Below are positions 1 to 8,391 of a stretch of DNA of 64,000 nucleotides, in pieces; positions within the stretch are counted from its first letter, which is position 1; each line of letters begins with the position of its first letter. Position numbers and translations under genes: made by a program. This DNA comes from Natronorubrum sediminis (GTDB taxonomy: Archaea > Halobacteriota > Halobacteria > Halobacteriales > Natrialbaceae): positions 248,001 through 312,000 of the forward strand of contig NZ_FNWL01000001.1 of assembly GCF_900108095.1 (NCBI RefSeq), in the 5' to 3' direction. Under the pieces are notes generated by a model. That model searched no databases. It saw only the letters and a list, made by a program, of their open reading frames with translations, and had not been told where the DNA came from.

Positions 1-526
1 CGTCCTCGCCGGTGAGAAACGCCATGCTCATCAGCTTGACGCCGTACTTTTCGGGCGGAACGAGCGTCTCTTCTTCGGTCGTCATCGGCGGCTCGTCGGC
101 GTCGACCATCCGCGGAACGTTCGGTCCGTACACGTCGGCGTCGAAGAGGCCGACGCGAGCCCCGAGTTGTGAGAGTCCGGCCGCGAGGTTCACCGACAGC
201 GTCGACTTGCCGACGCCACCTTTCCCCGAGGAGACGGCGATGACGTTCTTGACGTTCGGGAGTACCTGGTCCTCGCTCGCGAGATCGTCGCGGTCCGGAA
301 TGCTCGCCGAGAGTTCCGGCTCGAGACCCTCGTCGACGAGCACCTGACGGATTTCGGCGGCCATGTCACTTTCGGTGGGTGAGTACGGTGCACCGAGGGC
401 GAGATCCACTTCGACGGTGTCGCCATCGACGCTGATGTCGTTGACGAGTCCGAGCGAGACGATATCGTCTCCGAGTTCCGGGTCCTCGACCGTCCGGAGG
501 CGGTCGCGAACGGCGTCTTCGTCCAT
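1..526 (-). CDS. Mrp/NBP35 family P-loop ATPase, 3' end cut by window
   Basis: Iron-sulfur carrier / assembly ATPase of the Mrp (ApbC/NBP35) family, cytosolic. The first 175 residues are visible; the rest lies left of base 1. Residues 1-75 form the MIP18 (DUF59) domain, starting [21 protein letters not shown] deviant Walker A P-loop, [15 protein letters not shown], lies near residues 99-113, and the switch region is [14 protein letters not shown]. The MIP18-plus-ATPase arrangement is usual for haloarchaeal Mrp. The start is the ATG at 526, where the MIP18 domain begins. It lies downstream of the zinc-protein gene on the same strand, with a 172-base gap. The C-terminal Cys pair that would carry the cluster is outside the window. 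Confidence 0.93.
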   Translation of the reverse strand, partial: MDEDAVRDRLRTVEDPELGDDIVSLGLVNDISVDGDTVEVDLALGAPYSPTESDMAAEIRQVLVDEGLEPELSASIPDRDDLASEDQVLPNVKNVIAVSSGKGGVGKSTLSVNLAAGLSQLGARVGLFDADVYGPNVPRMVDADEPPMTTEEETLVPPEKYGVKLMSMAFLTGED

Positions 527-698
527 GTCCGTAGGTAGAACTGGCCGTCGAAAAGGGTTGTGTTCCCACCTTTTTCCGTCACCCTCCAGTCCGTTCGGTC
601 GAATCGCTCCAAGAATATGGCTCGAAAACGTTGCTCACTCGCTTCGCTGGTTTGCGAGGACAGTGCTCGTAATGATCGAGATCCCTTACACGAGCACC

Positions 699-1022
699 CT
701 ACGCGTTGAAATCGAATCGCGGCCCGCCGTACGTCGGCGGATCCGGCTCGAGTTCCACGCCGTGTTCGTAGCGGACGAAGTTGAGGTAGAACGGACGACC
801 ACAGCCCTCGACTGGATCTCCCTCGAGATCGGTCACAGGGCCGTCCTCGCCGCAGACGAACGCGATTCCGTCGGCTTCCTCGCGATCCGGATCGTCCGGC
901 GAGGCGTACTCCCACCCTGGCTGTGTGGTGGTCGTGACCGATCGATCGGTGAGTTCCGGCGGTCGCTCGAGGCTAACGACGGCGTCGCAGTGAGGGCAAG
1001 TATAGCGGACGGTAACGCTCAT
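699..1022 (-). CDS. Small putative zinc-binding protein (107 aa)
   Basis: Unrecognised conserved-looking haloarchaeal protein. It starts MSVTVRYTCPHCDAVV, with a CPHC knuckle at residues 9-12; a second Cys group (VCGEDG and EGCGRPFYLN) comes later, so a zinc-ribbon-like fold is likely. It is acidic, cytosolic, and has no signal or membrane segment. I chose the ATG at 1022 because upstream in-frame sequence is Arg/Pro-rich and unlike protein. It is transcribed away from the divergent gene at 1206 and toward the Mrp ATPase. The function is unknown; binding of zinc is inferred only from Cys spacing. Confidence 0.75.
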   Translation of the reverse strand: MSVTVRYTCPHCDAVVSLERPPELTDRSVTTTTQPGWEYASPDDPDREEADGIAFVCGEDGPVTDLEGDPVEGCGRPFYLNFVRYEHGVELEPDPPTYGGPRFDFNA

Positions 1023-1205
1023 ACGTGGAGCTAGCGGCGTCGTGCGTGTAAATCTGTGGCCAGCGGTGGGTGTCGATGGCGACGGCGGGTGGATGTCGAT
1101 GGCGACGACGAAATGGGGTGTGGTGGTAACCGTGAGAGACGCCAATCGCAGGCTGTCGGGTCGATTTTCCGAACCGTTTACCCGCTGGCCAACCCACACT
1201 CCGCC

Positions 1206-1529
1206 ATGACCGAGTTCGACCCCGAAAAGTTCGAGGAGAAGTACGTCTACTACTTCGAGGAACTCGAGGAAGCCTACTCGAACGCGTACAACCAGCTACA
1301 CGGACGGTACGATTCGGCGGTGCTTCGGGCGATCGACCGGAAGGTCTTGAGCGAAAGCGAACCGTTCTACGTCGGTGACGGCGAATTCAGCGTCGAACTC
1401 CCGGACGATGCTCGAGAACGCGTCGGTTCGGTTGCCGACCACGACCAGTTCGAGACGGTCCTCACGGAACTTCGCGAGCGAATCGAGCGCGAACTCCAGC
1501 GGATCTTCGGGTTCGACGACGAGGCGTGA
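1206..1529 (+). CDS. Haloarchaeal small acidic protein (DUF5783-like, 107 aa)
   Basis: Conserved haloarchaeal protein of unknown function, starting MTEFDPEKFEEKYVYYFEEL and rich in Glu/Asp and helix. From memory it resembles the family annotated DUF5783; I cannot run a search to confirm. It has no membrane span, signal or recognisable catalytic motif. The ATG at 1206 follows a 183-base divergent intergenic region shared with the zinc protein at 699-1022. Its 3' end faces the deacetylase-like gene (convergent, 84 bases apart). Confidence 0.82.
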   Translation: MTEFDPEKFEEKYVYYFEELEEAYSNAYNQLHGRYDSAVLRAIDRKVLSESEPFYVGDGEFSVELPDDARERVGSVADHDQFETVLTELRERIERELQRIFGFDDEA

Positions 1530-1613
1530 CGAACGGACGGTCGGACGGACTTCCGACCGCACGTTCCACCAAAGTGTAGTTTTGGAGTTCAGGCGAAGTG
1601 TCGAAACTCGGCG

Positions 1614-2873
1614 TCAGTAGACGTACTCCTCGGCCATCTCGACGGGGGAAATCGTCTCGAGGTGTCCCGCTGCTTCGAGTTCTGCGATCCGTGAGACCGT
1701 CTCCTCGAGCGCCTCGTAGGAATCCTCGTCGTCGATCTCGTAGAACGGAATTGCCGTGATACCGCCGTGTTCGGCCGTCCACTCGACGACGTCGGCAGCT
1801 TCGAACGGTTGGGGTGAACTGGTGAGCGAACACAGATGCGGATTTCCGGCGTAGCCCTGCGCCCGCGCCGAGCCCGCGAACGCGAGGTCGTAGTGTTCCG
1901 TGACGAGTTCGTACGACGCTTCCGAATACACTGCACCCGGATAGGCGAAAAACCGGCCGTCGTCTGCGTACCCTTCGTCCTCGAGCCACTCGGCCGGGCC
2001 AACGATCTCGGCTGCCAACTGGCTGCTCGAGCCTCCGTCGAGGTGTGAACCCCGTGCAGCGTAACTGCCGATCGTCCAGTCGGCACCGGCCAGCGACGCG
2101 ATCTGTCCCTCCGTCAGTCGACTTTCGCCGTTTCCGGATTCGGCACCGATTCGCTCGGGGGGAACGAACGCGCTTCCCGTGACGCCGTACTCCTCGAGGA
2201 GCGACAGCGCGACCGTGTAGTGAGATTCGTATCCGCCGTGGAACTGGAGCATAACCCGTCCCGTCTCGGGCTTTGGGACGAAGTGGAAGTCATCGACCCA
2301 GAGCTGGGCCCCGTCGGCGTTTTCGTCCCCCCAGTGGACGATTTGGAGGACGAAAATTTCGCTGAGATCGGGGTCACCCCGGATGCGAGTGAGTCCGAAG
2401 TTCTTGCGCGTCATCGGCATTCCCTCGAGCACTCGCTGGCTGTACTCGACGTAGTCGCCGTCGGCGTCTTGAAGCTGAATCCTGACGACGCTGCTTCGCT
2501 CGCCGGCGACGGCGAGACCGGGTGCCACGGTCCGGATGTCGATCGGATCGTCGAGCGTGCGACGGATTCGAGTCTGGCCCTCGTCGTCTGCCTCGAACAC
2601 GACCGATTGTGACCCCTCGTAATACCGATCCGTATCGGCGTCGAACGAGCCGATATCCTGTCTGACGCGCCAGCGCTCGAGGGTTTCGAAGTCGTCGAAC
2701 GTCCCGGTCGGTGGCGGCGAGGCCGGACCCGCGTCTGCGAATTCGTCGTCATCGTCGGGGTCTTCGCCGATCACGTGTTCTTCATCCACTCCTTCGGTCC
2801 GACCGAGACTGACACCAGCGAACCCCGTTGCACCGAGTGCGAGGCCCGTCGTCAAATAGGTTCGTCGGTTCAT
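1614..2873 (-). CDS. Exported polysaccharide-deacetylase-like protein, catalytic motifs lost
   Basis: A 419-residue exported protein. The N-terminus MNRRTYLTTGLALGATGFAG is a Tat-type signal (RR, then a hydrophobic core). Residues ~50-200 look like a carbohydrate-binding jelly roll ending in WVDDFHFVP. Residues ~205-419 follow the CE4 (NodB) polysaccharide deacetylase pattern: GRVMLQFHGGYESH, then LLEEYGVTGSAFV, TIGSYAARGSH and FFAYPGAVYS. In active enzymes the first motif is FDDG and the second H-(S/T)-x-x-H. Here the two Asp are His-Gly and the first His is Tyr, so the metal and catalytic residues are missing. It may bind glycans without deacetylating them. It stands alone, convergent with the gene at 1206. 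Confidence 0.85.
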   Translation of the reverse strand: MNRRTYLTTGLALGATGFAGVSLGRTEGVDEEHVIGEDPDDDDEFADAGPASPPPTGTFDDFETLERWRVRQDIGSFDADTDRYYEGSQSVVFEADDEGQTRIRRTLDDPIDIRTVAPGLAVAGERSSVVRIQLQDADGDYVEYSQRVLEGMPMTRKNFGLTRIRGDPDLSEIFVLQIVHWGDENADGAQLWVDDFHFVPKPETGRVMLQFHGGYESHYTVALSLLEEYGVTGSAFVPPERIGAESGNGESRLTEGQIASLAGADWTIGSYAARGSHLDGGSSSQLAAEIVGPAEWLEDEGYADDGRFFAYPGAVYSEASYELVTEHYDLAFAGSARAQGYAGNPHLCSLTSSPQPFEAADVVEWTAEHGGITAIPFYEIDDEDSYEALEETVSRIAELEAAGHLETISPVEMAEEYVY

Positions 2874-3377
2874 TGATCCGTCTCTGTTGTGCGATCGATT
2901 CGGTGAGTCATCTGTACGCTTTTGCTCGAGGGCGAGCCAGTGAATTGTTATACTGAGAATAGATTGGGAAACGGAGCGTCAACCAGTTTCGAACGCGGGT
3001 AAGCGAAGGAAACACGAGTTCACCGCCACCGATTGGGGTTCTTACACTCGCTGGTACGGTCCTCGACTCGAACTCCTCGAAGCGACGCGCAGACGCGACG
3101 AGGCGTCTCGAAACGTGGGTCGTTGTGTCATTGCAGCCCCCCTTCTCGAAGACCAATGACCGATTGACCGTCGAGAAAGCACCCAGGGGAGAGACCTGAA
3201 GTCAGAGACTGTGTCGCGAGTGACTGTCCGCTCGAGTTGCCATTGTCAGTTGTGTCGCCACTCGAGACCCAGTCTGATCACACAACAGCGACGTAGGCTT
3301 CGAGTCGTCACTCGTCGCGTCGCCCTCGGTCGAGTACGACCCGAACACCTTTGGCGCTCACGAGAATCTGTCCGAGT
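2874..3377. other. 504-base divergent intergenic region, no convincing gene
   Basis: Spacer between the deacetylase-like gene and the eIF-2B-like gene, which point away from each other. It holds an AT-richer patch around 2940-2965 (gttatactgagaatag). An 82-codon minus-strand frame at 2908-3156 has atypical composition (Arg-rich, few acidic residues) and is not called. I see no tRNA or clear repeat. Confidence 0.5.
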
Positions 3378-4229
3378 ATGATCGACGAGACGGTCGAGGA
3401 GATACAGGCAATGCAGACTCACAGCTCCTCGGTAGTGGCCGTACGTGCGACGCGGGCTCTCGAGGAACTGGTCGATCGAGAGTTCGCTACCGTCGAAGAG
3501 TACGTCCGTTCGTTGGAACGAAACGGTACCGTCCTTCGGCGAGCGAACCCCTCCCACGCCTCACTTCAGACGGCAGTCAGGGAGGTCGTTACCGCCGTCG
3601 AGGACGCCGACCTCGACAGCGTCGAGGACGCCAAGCGCCACACGCAAGACCAAATCGACGCCGTCGTCTCGCGAGTCGAAGCCGCAAAACGCCTGGCGGC
3701 CGAGAACGCGGTCGACGTTCTCGACGACGGCGCAACCCTGTTAACGCACGATTATTCCTCGACGGTACTCGAGGCGCTCGAGTACGCGACGACGGCCGGC
3801 AAATCGTTCGACGTCTACATCACGGAGGCTCGGCCCCGATACATCGGCCGCAAGACGGCACGGCAACTCGCCGACATAGACAACGTTGACGCCACCTTGA
3901 TCACCGATAGCGCCCACGGACTCTACCTCGAGGAGTGCGACCGCGTCGTCGTCGGCATGGATTGTATCGTCGACGAGATGCTGTACAACCGCGTCGGGAC
4001 GTTTCCCATCGCGGCGACCGCAGCACAACTCGATGTCCCCGTGACCGTCCTCGGATCGGCGTCGAAGATCGTCGAGGAGGGATTCGTCTTCGAAAACGAG
4101 TACCGCGTGGGCAGCGAGGTCATGCCGGAACCCGCCGACGGCTTCGCGATCGAAAATCCGAATTACGACGCGACACCGGTCGAGTTACTCGAGAGCGTCA
4201 TCACGGACGACGGACGCGAGTACTTCTGA
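3378..4229 (+). CDS. eIF-2B / ribose-1,5-bisphosphate isomerase-like protein
   Basis: A 283-residue member of the eIF-2B alpha/beta/delta and RuBP-isomerase (R15Pi) superfamily. It has an N-terminal helical part (MIDETVEEIQAMQTHSSSVV) and a C-terminal Rossmann-like part with VYITEARPRYIGRKTARQL, the acidic site VVVGMDCIVDEMLYNRVGTF, and a VTVLGSASKI strand. Relatives act either in methionine-salvage or AMP-pathway sugar-phosphate isomerisation, or as eIF2B-like proteins; archaeal members of this length are usually not translation factors. The ATG at 3378 is chosen over a poor upstream frame. It appears monocistronic. Substrate is not decidable here. Confidence 0.87.
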   Translation: MIDETVEEIQAMQTHSSSVVAVRATRALEELVDREFATVEEYVRSLERNGTVLRRANPSHASLQTAVREVVTAVEDADLDSVEDAKRHTQDQIDAVVSRVEAAKRLAAENAVDVLDDGATLLTHDYSSTVLEALEYATTAGKSFDVYITEARPRYIGRKTARQLADIDNVDATLITDSAHGLYLEECDRVVVGMDCIVDEMLYNRVGTFPIAATAAQLDVPVTVLGSASKIVEEGFVFENEYRVGSEVMPEPADGFAIENPNYDATPVELLESVITDDGREYF

Positions 4230-4290
4230 AGGAACGAGAACCGCCATTTGTCTTCACAGTTCGGGAGACGACATCACCGCGCCCTCACCG

Positions 4291-4995
4291 TTACTCGCGT
4301 TCGCCGAACGTTCGCGGCGCACCGTCCGTCGGCGTGGCCCACGCGACCGCGTTGCGGAGAACGCGTCGGATCTCTTCGTTTTCGTAGATCGGATACGTTT
4401 CGTGACCTGGACGAAAGTAGAAGATTCGTCCGCTTCCCCGCCGGTAACAACAGCCGCTTCGAAACACCTCGCCGCCCTCGAACCAACTGAGGAAAACCAG
4501 TCGGTCGGGTTCGGGAACGTCGAAGGGCTCGCCGTACATCTCCGTCCGCGGTAACTCGAGTGAGCCCTCGAACCCGTCGACGATGGGGTGTCCCGGGTCG
4601 ACCACCCAGAGGCGCTCCGTCTCACCCGCTTCTCGATACTGGAGGCTGCACGTCGTCCCCATAAGTCGCTTGAACGGTTTCGAGTAGTGAGCCGAGTGAA
4701 GGGCGATCAGTCCCATCCCCTCGAGGACGCGCCGGTGAACGCGGTCGACGATTTCGTCGGCGACCTCGTCGTGGGCCTCGTGGCCCCACCACACCAACAC
4801 GTCCGTTCGCTCGAGAACGTCCTCGGTAAGGCCGTGTTCGGGTTCCTCGAGCGTTGCGTACTGGACGTCGTGCGTTCGCTCTCCGTCGGTGAGCCCCTCT
4901 GCGATCGTCTCGTGAATTCCATCCGGATAGACGGCTGCGACGTCGTCGTCTTCGCGTTCGTGTCGAAACTCGTTCCAGATCGTGACCGTCGACAT
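4291..4995 (-). CDS. ThuA-domain protein (trehalose-utilization type)
   Basis: A 234-residue ThuA-family protein with the class I glutamine-amidotransferase-like fold; these occur in sugar catabolism loci, for example with 3-keto-sugar metabolism. Visible motifs are [10 protein letters not shown] at the N-terminus, [33 protein letters not shown] in the middle, and [14 protein letters not shown] near the C-terminus, followed by the helix [10 protein letters not shown]. No signal peptide. It is divergent from the Gfo/Idh/MocA oxidoreductase gene, and the pair shares a 278-base spacer with a perfect palindrome at 5108-5121, so joint control in sugar use is likely. The actual substrate is unknown. 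Confidence 0.92.
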   Translation of the reverse strand: MSTVTIWNEFRHEREDDDVAAVYPDGIHETIAEGLTDGERTHDVQYATLEEPEHGLTEDVLERTDVLVWWGHEAHDEVADEIVDRVHRRVLEGMGLIALHSAHYSKPFKRLMGTTCSLQYREAGETERLWVVDPGHPIVDGFEGSLELPRTEMYGEPFDVPEPDRLVFLSWFEGGEVFRSGCCYRRGSGRIFYFRPGHETYPIYENEEIRRVLRNAVAWATPTDGAPRTFGERE

Positions 4996-5107
4996 CGATT
5001 CGGTCTTCAGCGCCCACTCGCTTAGTAGGAGCGTGTGTCACTTCTGACTCTCGCAAGGAAATACAGATTTACTCGGGACTATCGATGGATGGTAGCAAGA
5101 ACATAAC

Positions 5108-5121
5108 AATTCACGTGAATT
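5108..5121. promoter_or_regulatory. 14-bp perfect palindrome between thuA-like and Gfo/Idh genes
   Basis: AATTCACGTGAATT reads the same on both strands. It lies 112 bases upstream of the ThuA start and ~150 bases upstream of the oxidoreductase start, in an AT-rich part of a divergent spacer. A dimeric regulator site is the simplest reading; no protein can be assigned. Confidence 0.5.
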
Positions 5122-5273
5122 ATCCCGAAATCGTAGAAACAAATCGGTCACAACCCTTATTTTGATCGACGGCTGCCTCTCTGTATGGACTGGGAGCGTA
5201 CACGATCGAGGACGAAATGGACCGTTTCTTCTTCCATCTCTCTTCCACGTGCTTGGAAATTGGTGATTTTACG

Positions 5274-6389
5274 ATGATCGGCGCGGGGATTGGTGTGGGG
5301 GTTGTCGGTCTCGGTGGAATGGGCCACCTCCACGCTCGACACGTGACGGAACTCGGTGCGAACGTCGTCGCTGGCGCAGACCTCGTCGAAGCACAGCGTG
5401 AGCGCTTCGAAACGGAGTTCGAGGCAGAAACGTACGAGACTCACGACGGCCTCGTCGACGACGACACCGTCGACGCCGTTATCGTGACGACTCCGAATCG
5501 CTTCCACGAACCGATCGCGATCGACGCGCTAGAGGCCGGTTGTGACGTGCTCGTCGAAAAACCACTCGCACACACCCTCGAGAGCGCGCGGCGAATCGCT
5601 CGCGTGGCGGCCGACGCAGACGGAATTTGCATGGTGGGCTTTCACAACCGTCACGCCGCGTCGATGGCCATGTTCGACGACCACCACACTCGCGGTCGAT
5701 TCGGCGACCTCACGCACGTCGAAGCGAACTACGTCCGGCGACGCGGTGTTCCCGGCCCTGGGTCCTGGTTTACGAATCCCGAACTCGCCGGCGGCGGCGC
5801 GCTCCTCGACATCGGCGTTCACGCACTCGACCTTGCCCTCTACACCCTCGATTTCCCACAGATTACTGAGGTCTCCGGCGTAACCAGAACGACGTTCGGT
5901 TCCGCCGAGGAGTACGCCGACCCCGACGGATTCGGCGACGCGTGGGATGGGAAGAATGAGACGTACGACGTCGACGACTCCGTCAGTGCGTTCATCCGCT
6001 GTGAGAACGGCGAGACCATCTCGCTCGAGGCCGCCTGGGCGACGAACCGCGAGGAGAGCATGGACTTTCGGATTCGCGGCACAGACGCGGGCGCGCAGTT
6101 CGATATCGGGGACACGGCTCTGGACATTCTCGAGACCGGAACGGCTGGCTGCGACCACTACGCCGACTCGACGCTCACCGGCGACTCGTCGGTAACCGGA
6201 TACACCGAACAGGACGAACAGTTCCTTCGCGCAGTCGCCACCGAAACCGAACCCGAAACCAACACCATCGAAGAAGCGCTGACCGTCCAACGCGTCATCG
6301 ACGCCATCTATCGCTCGAGCGAAACCGGCCGAGCGGCACAACTCGAAGACCCCGAACTCGAGGCGGAACAGTGCGCGAAGCTTCAGTGA
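5274..6389 (+). CDS. Gfo/Idh/MocA family oxidoreductase
   Basis: A 371-residue NAD(P)-dependent sugar/polyol dehydrogenase of the Gfo/Idh/MocA family. The N-terminal Rossmann motif is VGVVGLGGMGHLHARHV; VEKPLAHTLESARRI carries the family EKP lysine; and GGGALLDIGVHALDLALYTL supplies the catalytic-region Asp/His of the C-terminal domain. I prefer the ATG at 5274, just before the Rossmann strand, over an in-frame ATG at 5217 that would add an atypical F-rich tail. A TATA-like TTATTTTGA at ~5158 would give a leader of ~90 bases. It is divergent from the ThuA gene, supporting a role in sugar or inositol-like oxidation; the substrate is unknown. Confidence 0.93.
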   Translation: MIGAGIGVGVVGLGGMGHLHARHVTELGANVVAGADLVEAQRERFETEFEAETYETHDGLVDDDTVDAVIVTTPNRFHEPIAIDALEAGCDVLVEKPLAHTLESARRIARVAADADGICMVGFHNRHAASMAMFDDHHTRGRFGDLTHVEANYVRRRGVPGPGSWFTNPELAGGGALLDIGVHALDLALYTLDFPQITEVSGVTRTTFGSAEEYADPDGFGDAWDGKNETYDVDDSVSAFIRCENGETISLEAAWATNREESMDFRIRGTDAGAQFDIGDTALDILETGTAGCDHYADSTLTGDSSVTGYTEQDEQFLRAVATETEPETNTIEEALTVQRVIDAIYRSSETGRAAQLEDPELEAEQCAKLQ

Positions 6390-6501
6390 GCATCGATTAG
6401 CGGTGAAGTATTGCGGTGGGATGGGCCGCCGTGTTCGAACCTGCCCGCCAGTTCTCAGCGGACATAAAAATAACACCAATACTGTGAGGAAATAGTTACA
6501 T

Positions 6502-6521
6502 ACACCTTCGCCGTAAGGTGT
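6502..6521. promoter_or_regulatory. Inverted repeat just upstream of exported-protein gene
   Basis: Arms ACACCTT and AAGGTGT flank a 6-base CGCCGT spacer and end 7 bases before the ATG at 6529. A TATA-like TTACATACA sits immediately upstream (~6496-6504). The position suits an operator that blocks transcription start, or a 5' hairpin in the mRNA. Confidence 0.45.
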
Positions 6522-6528
6522 CAATGCA

Positions 6529-6918
6529 ATGCAACGAAGAGCAGCACTCAAAGCGATCGGTGTATCAGTCCTGGCAGGAGCGACGCTGACGAGTACGGCG
6601 TCGGCAACCGAAAACGGCCCACGCGTCGTCGACGTCGAATCCGAAATCTCCACCGAAAACACCGATGCCGGTGACGAGTATTCCGTCGAGTACGACGGCA
6701 ATACCGTCATCATCACCGGCGGGACGACGGTTCCCGAATCGTGTTACGAAGCTGAAGTCGTCGGTATCGACTCCTCGGGCGCTGGTGACGTCGTTCAGGT
6801 CACACCACACCGCTACGGCGAGATCTGTACGCAGGTCATCTCTCGGTTGACGTTCGAAATCGAACTCGAGTACGAGGACGAACCGAACGACGTCTCCGTC
6901 GAGTTCGTCGACCAGTAA
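6529..6918 (+). CDS. Small exported protein with Tat-like signal (129 aa)
   Basis: Unrecognised. The N-terminus MQRRAALKAIGVSVLAGATL has paired Arg and a hydrophobic core ending near TASA, typical of haloarchaeal Tat substrates. The mature part (~100 residues) is acidic, beta-rich, and contains two Cys (SCYEAEVVGI and GEICTQVISR), which could form a disulfide outside the cell. No lipobox is present, so it is probably released or surface-associated rather than a lipoprotein. It is alone, with its own promoter region holding an inverted repeat, and is followed by a T-rich terminator. Confidence 0.78.
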   Translation: MQRRAALKAIGVSVLAGATLTSTASATENGPRVVDVESEISTENTDAGDEYSVEYDGNTVIITGGTTVPESCYEAEVVGIDSSGAGDVVQVTPHRYGEICTQVISRLTFEIELEYEDEPNDVSVEFVDQ

Positions 6919-6925
6919 CGCTCAC

Positions 6926-6936
6926 TCTCTTTTTTC
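6926..6936 (+). terminator. T-rich transcription terminator after exported-protein gene
   Basis: CTCTCTTTTTT follows the stop codon at 6918 by 7 bases. Runs of T on the coding strand are the usual archaeal intrinsic terminator. Confidence 0.45.
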
Positions 6937-7147
6937 TCGGGTCTCGAGGTGCAACGGGTGCGAGAACGCAAGCGAGTATCGATTCGAATCACGACGCGTG
7001 AGCACGGCCGTCGTCACACGCCTCGCTGAGTCATACTCGTCTCACTCGAGTGATGGACGGAACGAGTGGATGCCGTTTTGGTCGTCTTCAGGAGCAGACG
7101 CTCGTTGGTTCGTTCGTCACGCGAAACGCGAAATTGGAGTAACTGCG

Positions 7148-7879
7148 TTAGACGACTTCGTCGAAATCGTGGTGGCCGTGGATGTCGACACCGTCTTCGG
7201 TGATCTCACAGAGGAACACACCGTTTCCGGAGCCGGTGTCGCGTTCGGCAGCAGATTTGATGGAACGTGCAGCGATGGTCGTTGCCTCGTCGTTCGAGAG
7301 GTCGTCCTCGTAGGCCTGTTCTAAGTGACCGTAGGCGAGTTGCATCCCCGACCCCGTCACGGTGTAGTCGTCTTTCATGACGCCACCCGCGGGATCGATG
7401 CTGTATACGTGGCTGCCCTCCTCGTCCACCCCACCCAGAATCGGGTGGATAGCGAAGAACGGACCGCCGCGAGCGAAGTTCCCTGCGAGTGTCGCGAGGG
7501 CGTCGATGCTCATGTCCTCGCCGCGTCGGGATTCGAAGAGATTCACTTCGGCACGGAGCGTCTCGATGAACGACTGTGCGCCGCCGACGCTGCCGACGAG
7601 GGTCAGTGCGCCGGTCGGGTGAATCTGCTCGACCTTCTGGACGTTCTTGTTCGAGACGAATCGGCCGCCGAGGCTAGCGCGCATGTCCGTCGCGATGACG
7701 ACGCCGTCCGTGGTCGTGATTCCGATCGTCGTCGTTCCCGTCTTGTTGACGTTATCGAGATCCGCACGCGAGAGATCGTTCTGTGGCATCGTTCCGATCT
7801 CCGGGCCGTAGGGATCCGTCTCGTCGGCCAACTGGTCGACCGTGCGGGAGAACTCCGAGTGATGTTGAGGTGTACGCAT
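7148..7879 (-). CDS. psmB: Proteasome beta subunit
   Basis: Catalytic beta subunit of the 20S proteasome, 243 residues. A ~48-residue propeptide (MRTPQHHSEFSRTVDQ...) ends at the processing site NKTGTTTIGI, leaving Thr as the mature N-terminal nucleophile. Downstream are ATDMRASLGGRFVSNK with the active-site-supporting Asp and Arg/Lys, and the C-terminal SGNGVFLCEITEDGVDI. The ATG at 7879 is chosen because TTTTATATCC (7903-7912) is a TATA box at the right distance for a nearly leaderless transcript; the frame extends further upstream but that part lacks protein-like composition. The partner ATPase PAN in this window (59434-60649) is frameshifted. Confidence 0.96.
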   Translation of the reverse strand: MRTPQHHSEFSRTVDQLADETDPYGPEIGTMPQNDLSRADLDNVNKTGTTTIGITTTDGVVIATDMRASLGGRFVSNKNVQKVEQIHPTGALTLVGSVGGAQSFIETLRAEVNLFESRRGEDMSIDALATLAGNFARGGPFFAIHPILGGVDEEGSHVYSIDPAGGVMKDDYTVTGSGMQLAYGHLEQAYEDDLSNDEATTIAARSIKSAAERDTGSGNGVFLCEITEDGVDIHGHHDFDEVV

Positions 7880-7902
7880 TGACCGAACGTTACGACTGGG
7901 AG

Positions 7903-7912
7903 GATATAAAAC
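7903..7912 (-). promoter_or_regulatory. TATA box for psmB
   Basis: TGTTTTATAT on the minus strand, centred ~28 bases upstream of the chosen psmB ATG (7879). It supports that start and a leaderless mRNA. Confidence 0.6.
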
Positions 7913-8007
7913 ACCGGCGGTCACCGCCGTGGTTTCCGCTATCAGCACCGATGGCTCTCGAGCGAGATGACCGACAGCGGCATTCGCCGATAAAACGATG
8001 CTTCGAC

Positions 8008-8187
8008 TTACGGTGTCTGTGACTGACTTGCTTCGTAGGCGTCCTCGACGCTCTCGAGGAGTCGATGGACCGGAAGGGTAACTCCAGCTTGGCGGGCGGC
8101 GATTGCGAGTGGCATCACAGCGATACCGATCACAATACACAGCTGGTACAGTGCGAACAGACTCGCGTGGTACACGCGGGATTTCAT
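8008..8187 (-). CDS. Small membrane protein, 59 aa
   Basis: A short gene in an otherwise empty stretch. The frame from ATG 8187 to TAA 8008 reads MKSRVYHASLFALYQLCIV, then GIAVMPLAIAARQAGV, and ends in an amphipathic acidic tail (RLLESVEDAYEASQSQTP). One or one-and-a-half hydrophobic segments (residues ~8-32) suggest a single-pass membrane protein. A TATA box (8218-8225) lies ~34 bases upstream. The function is unknown. It is transcribed toward psmB with 128 bases between, so it has its own promoter. Confidence 0.65.
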   Translation of the reverse strand: MKSRVYHASLFALYQLCIVIGIAVMPLAIAARQAGVTLPVHRLLESVEDAYEASQSQTP

Positions 8188-8217
8188 CAGCGTTCACTGG
8201 GTGCCAATCGGAGGGTG

Positions 8218-8225
8218 TATATAAA
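8218..8225 (-). promoter_or_regulatory. TATA box for the 59-aa membrane protein
   Basis: TTTATATA on the minus strand, ~31-38 bases upstream of ATG 8187, in a local AT-rich stretch. It predicts a leader of only a few bases. Confidence 0.55.
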
Positions 8226-8370
8226 TTTTCTTGATATACACCAGGCATAATGATCAACCCTGCAAAATCGACCCGACGCCGTCTTGCGATTCAACTCTAC
8301 TTTCACTCACTGCAACTCGAGGTGTGCTCGAGGCGATGTACGGCTATGTATGCAGCAATCGACCTGGGCA

Positions 8371-8391
8371 ATTCTCATAACGTATGAGAAT
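8371..8391. promoter_or_regulatory. 21-bp perfect inverted repeat upstream of UPF0212 gene
   Basis: Arm ATTCTCATA, spacer ACG, arm TATGAGAAT, with no mismatch. It lies 104 bases before the ATG at 8495 and 184 bases from the divergent 8187 start, in a 307-base spacer with no other gene. It could be an operator for a dimeric regulator or a hairpin. Confidence 0.55.

Noticed and set aside
2908..3156. 82-codon minus-strand frame in a divergent spacer
   Set aside because: Arg/Ser-rich, low in acidic residues, no family resemblance, no promoter in position; composition unlike real haloarchaeal proteins.
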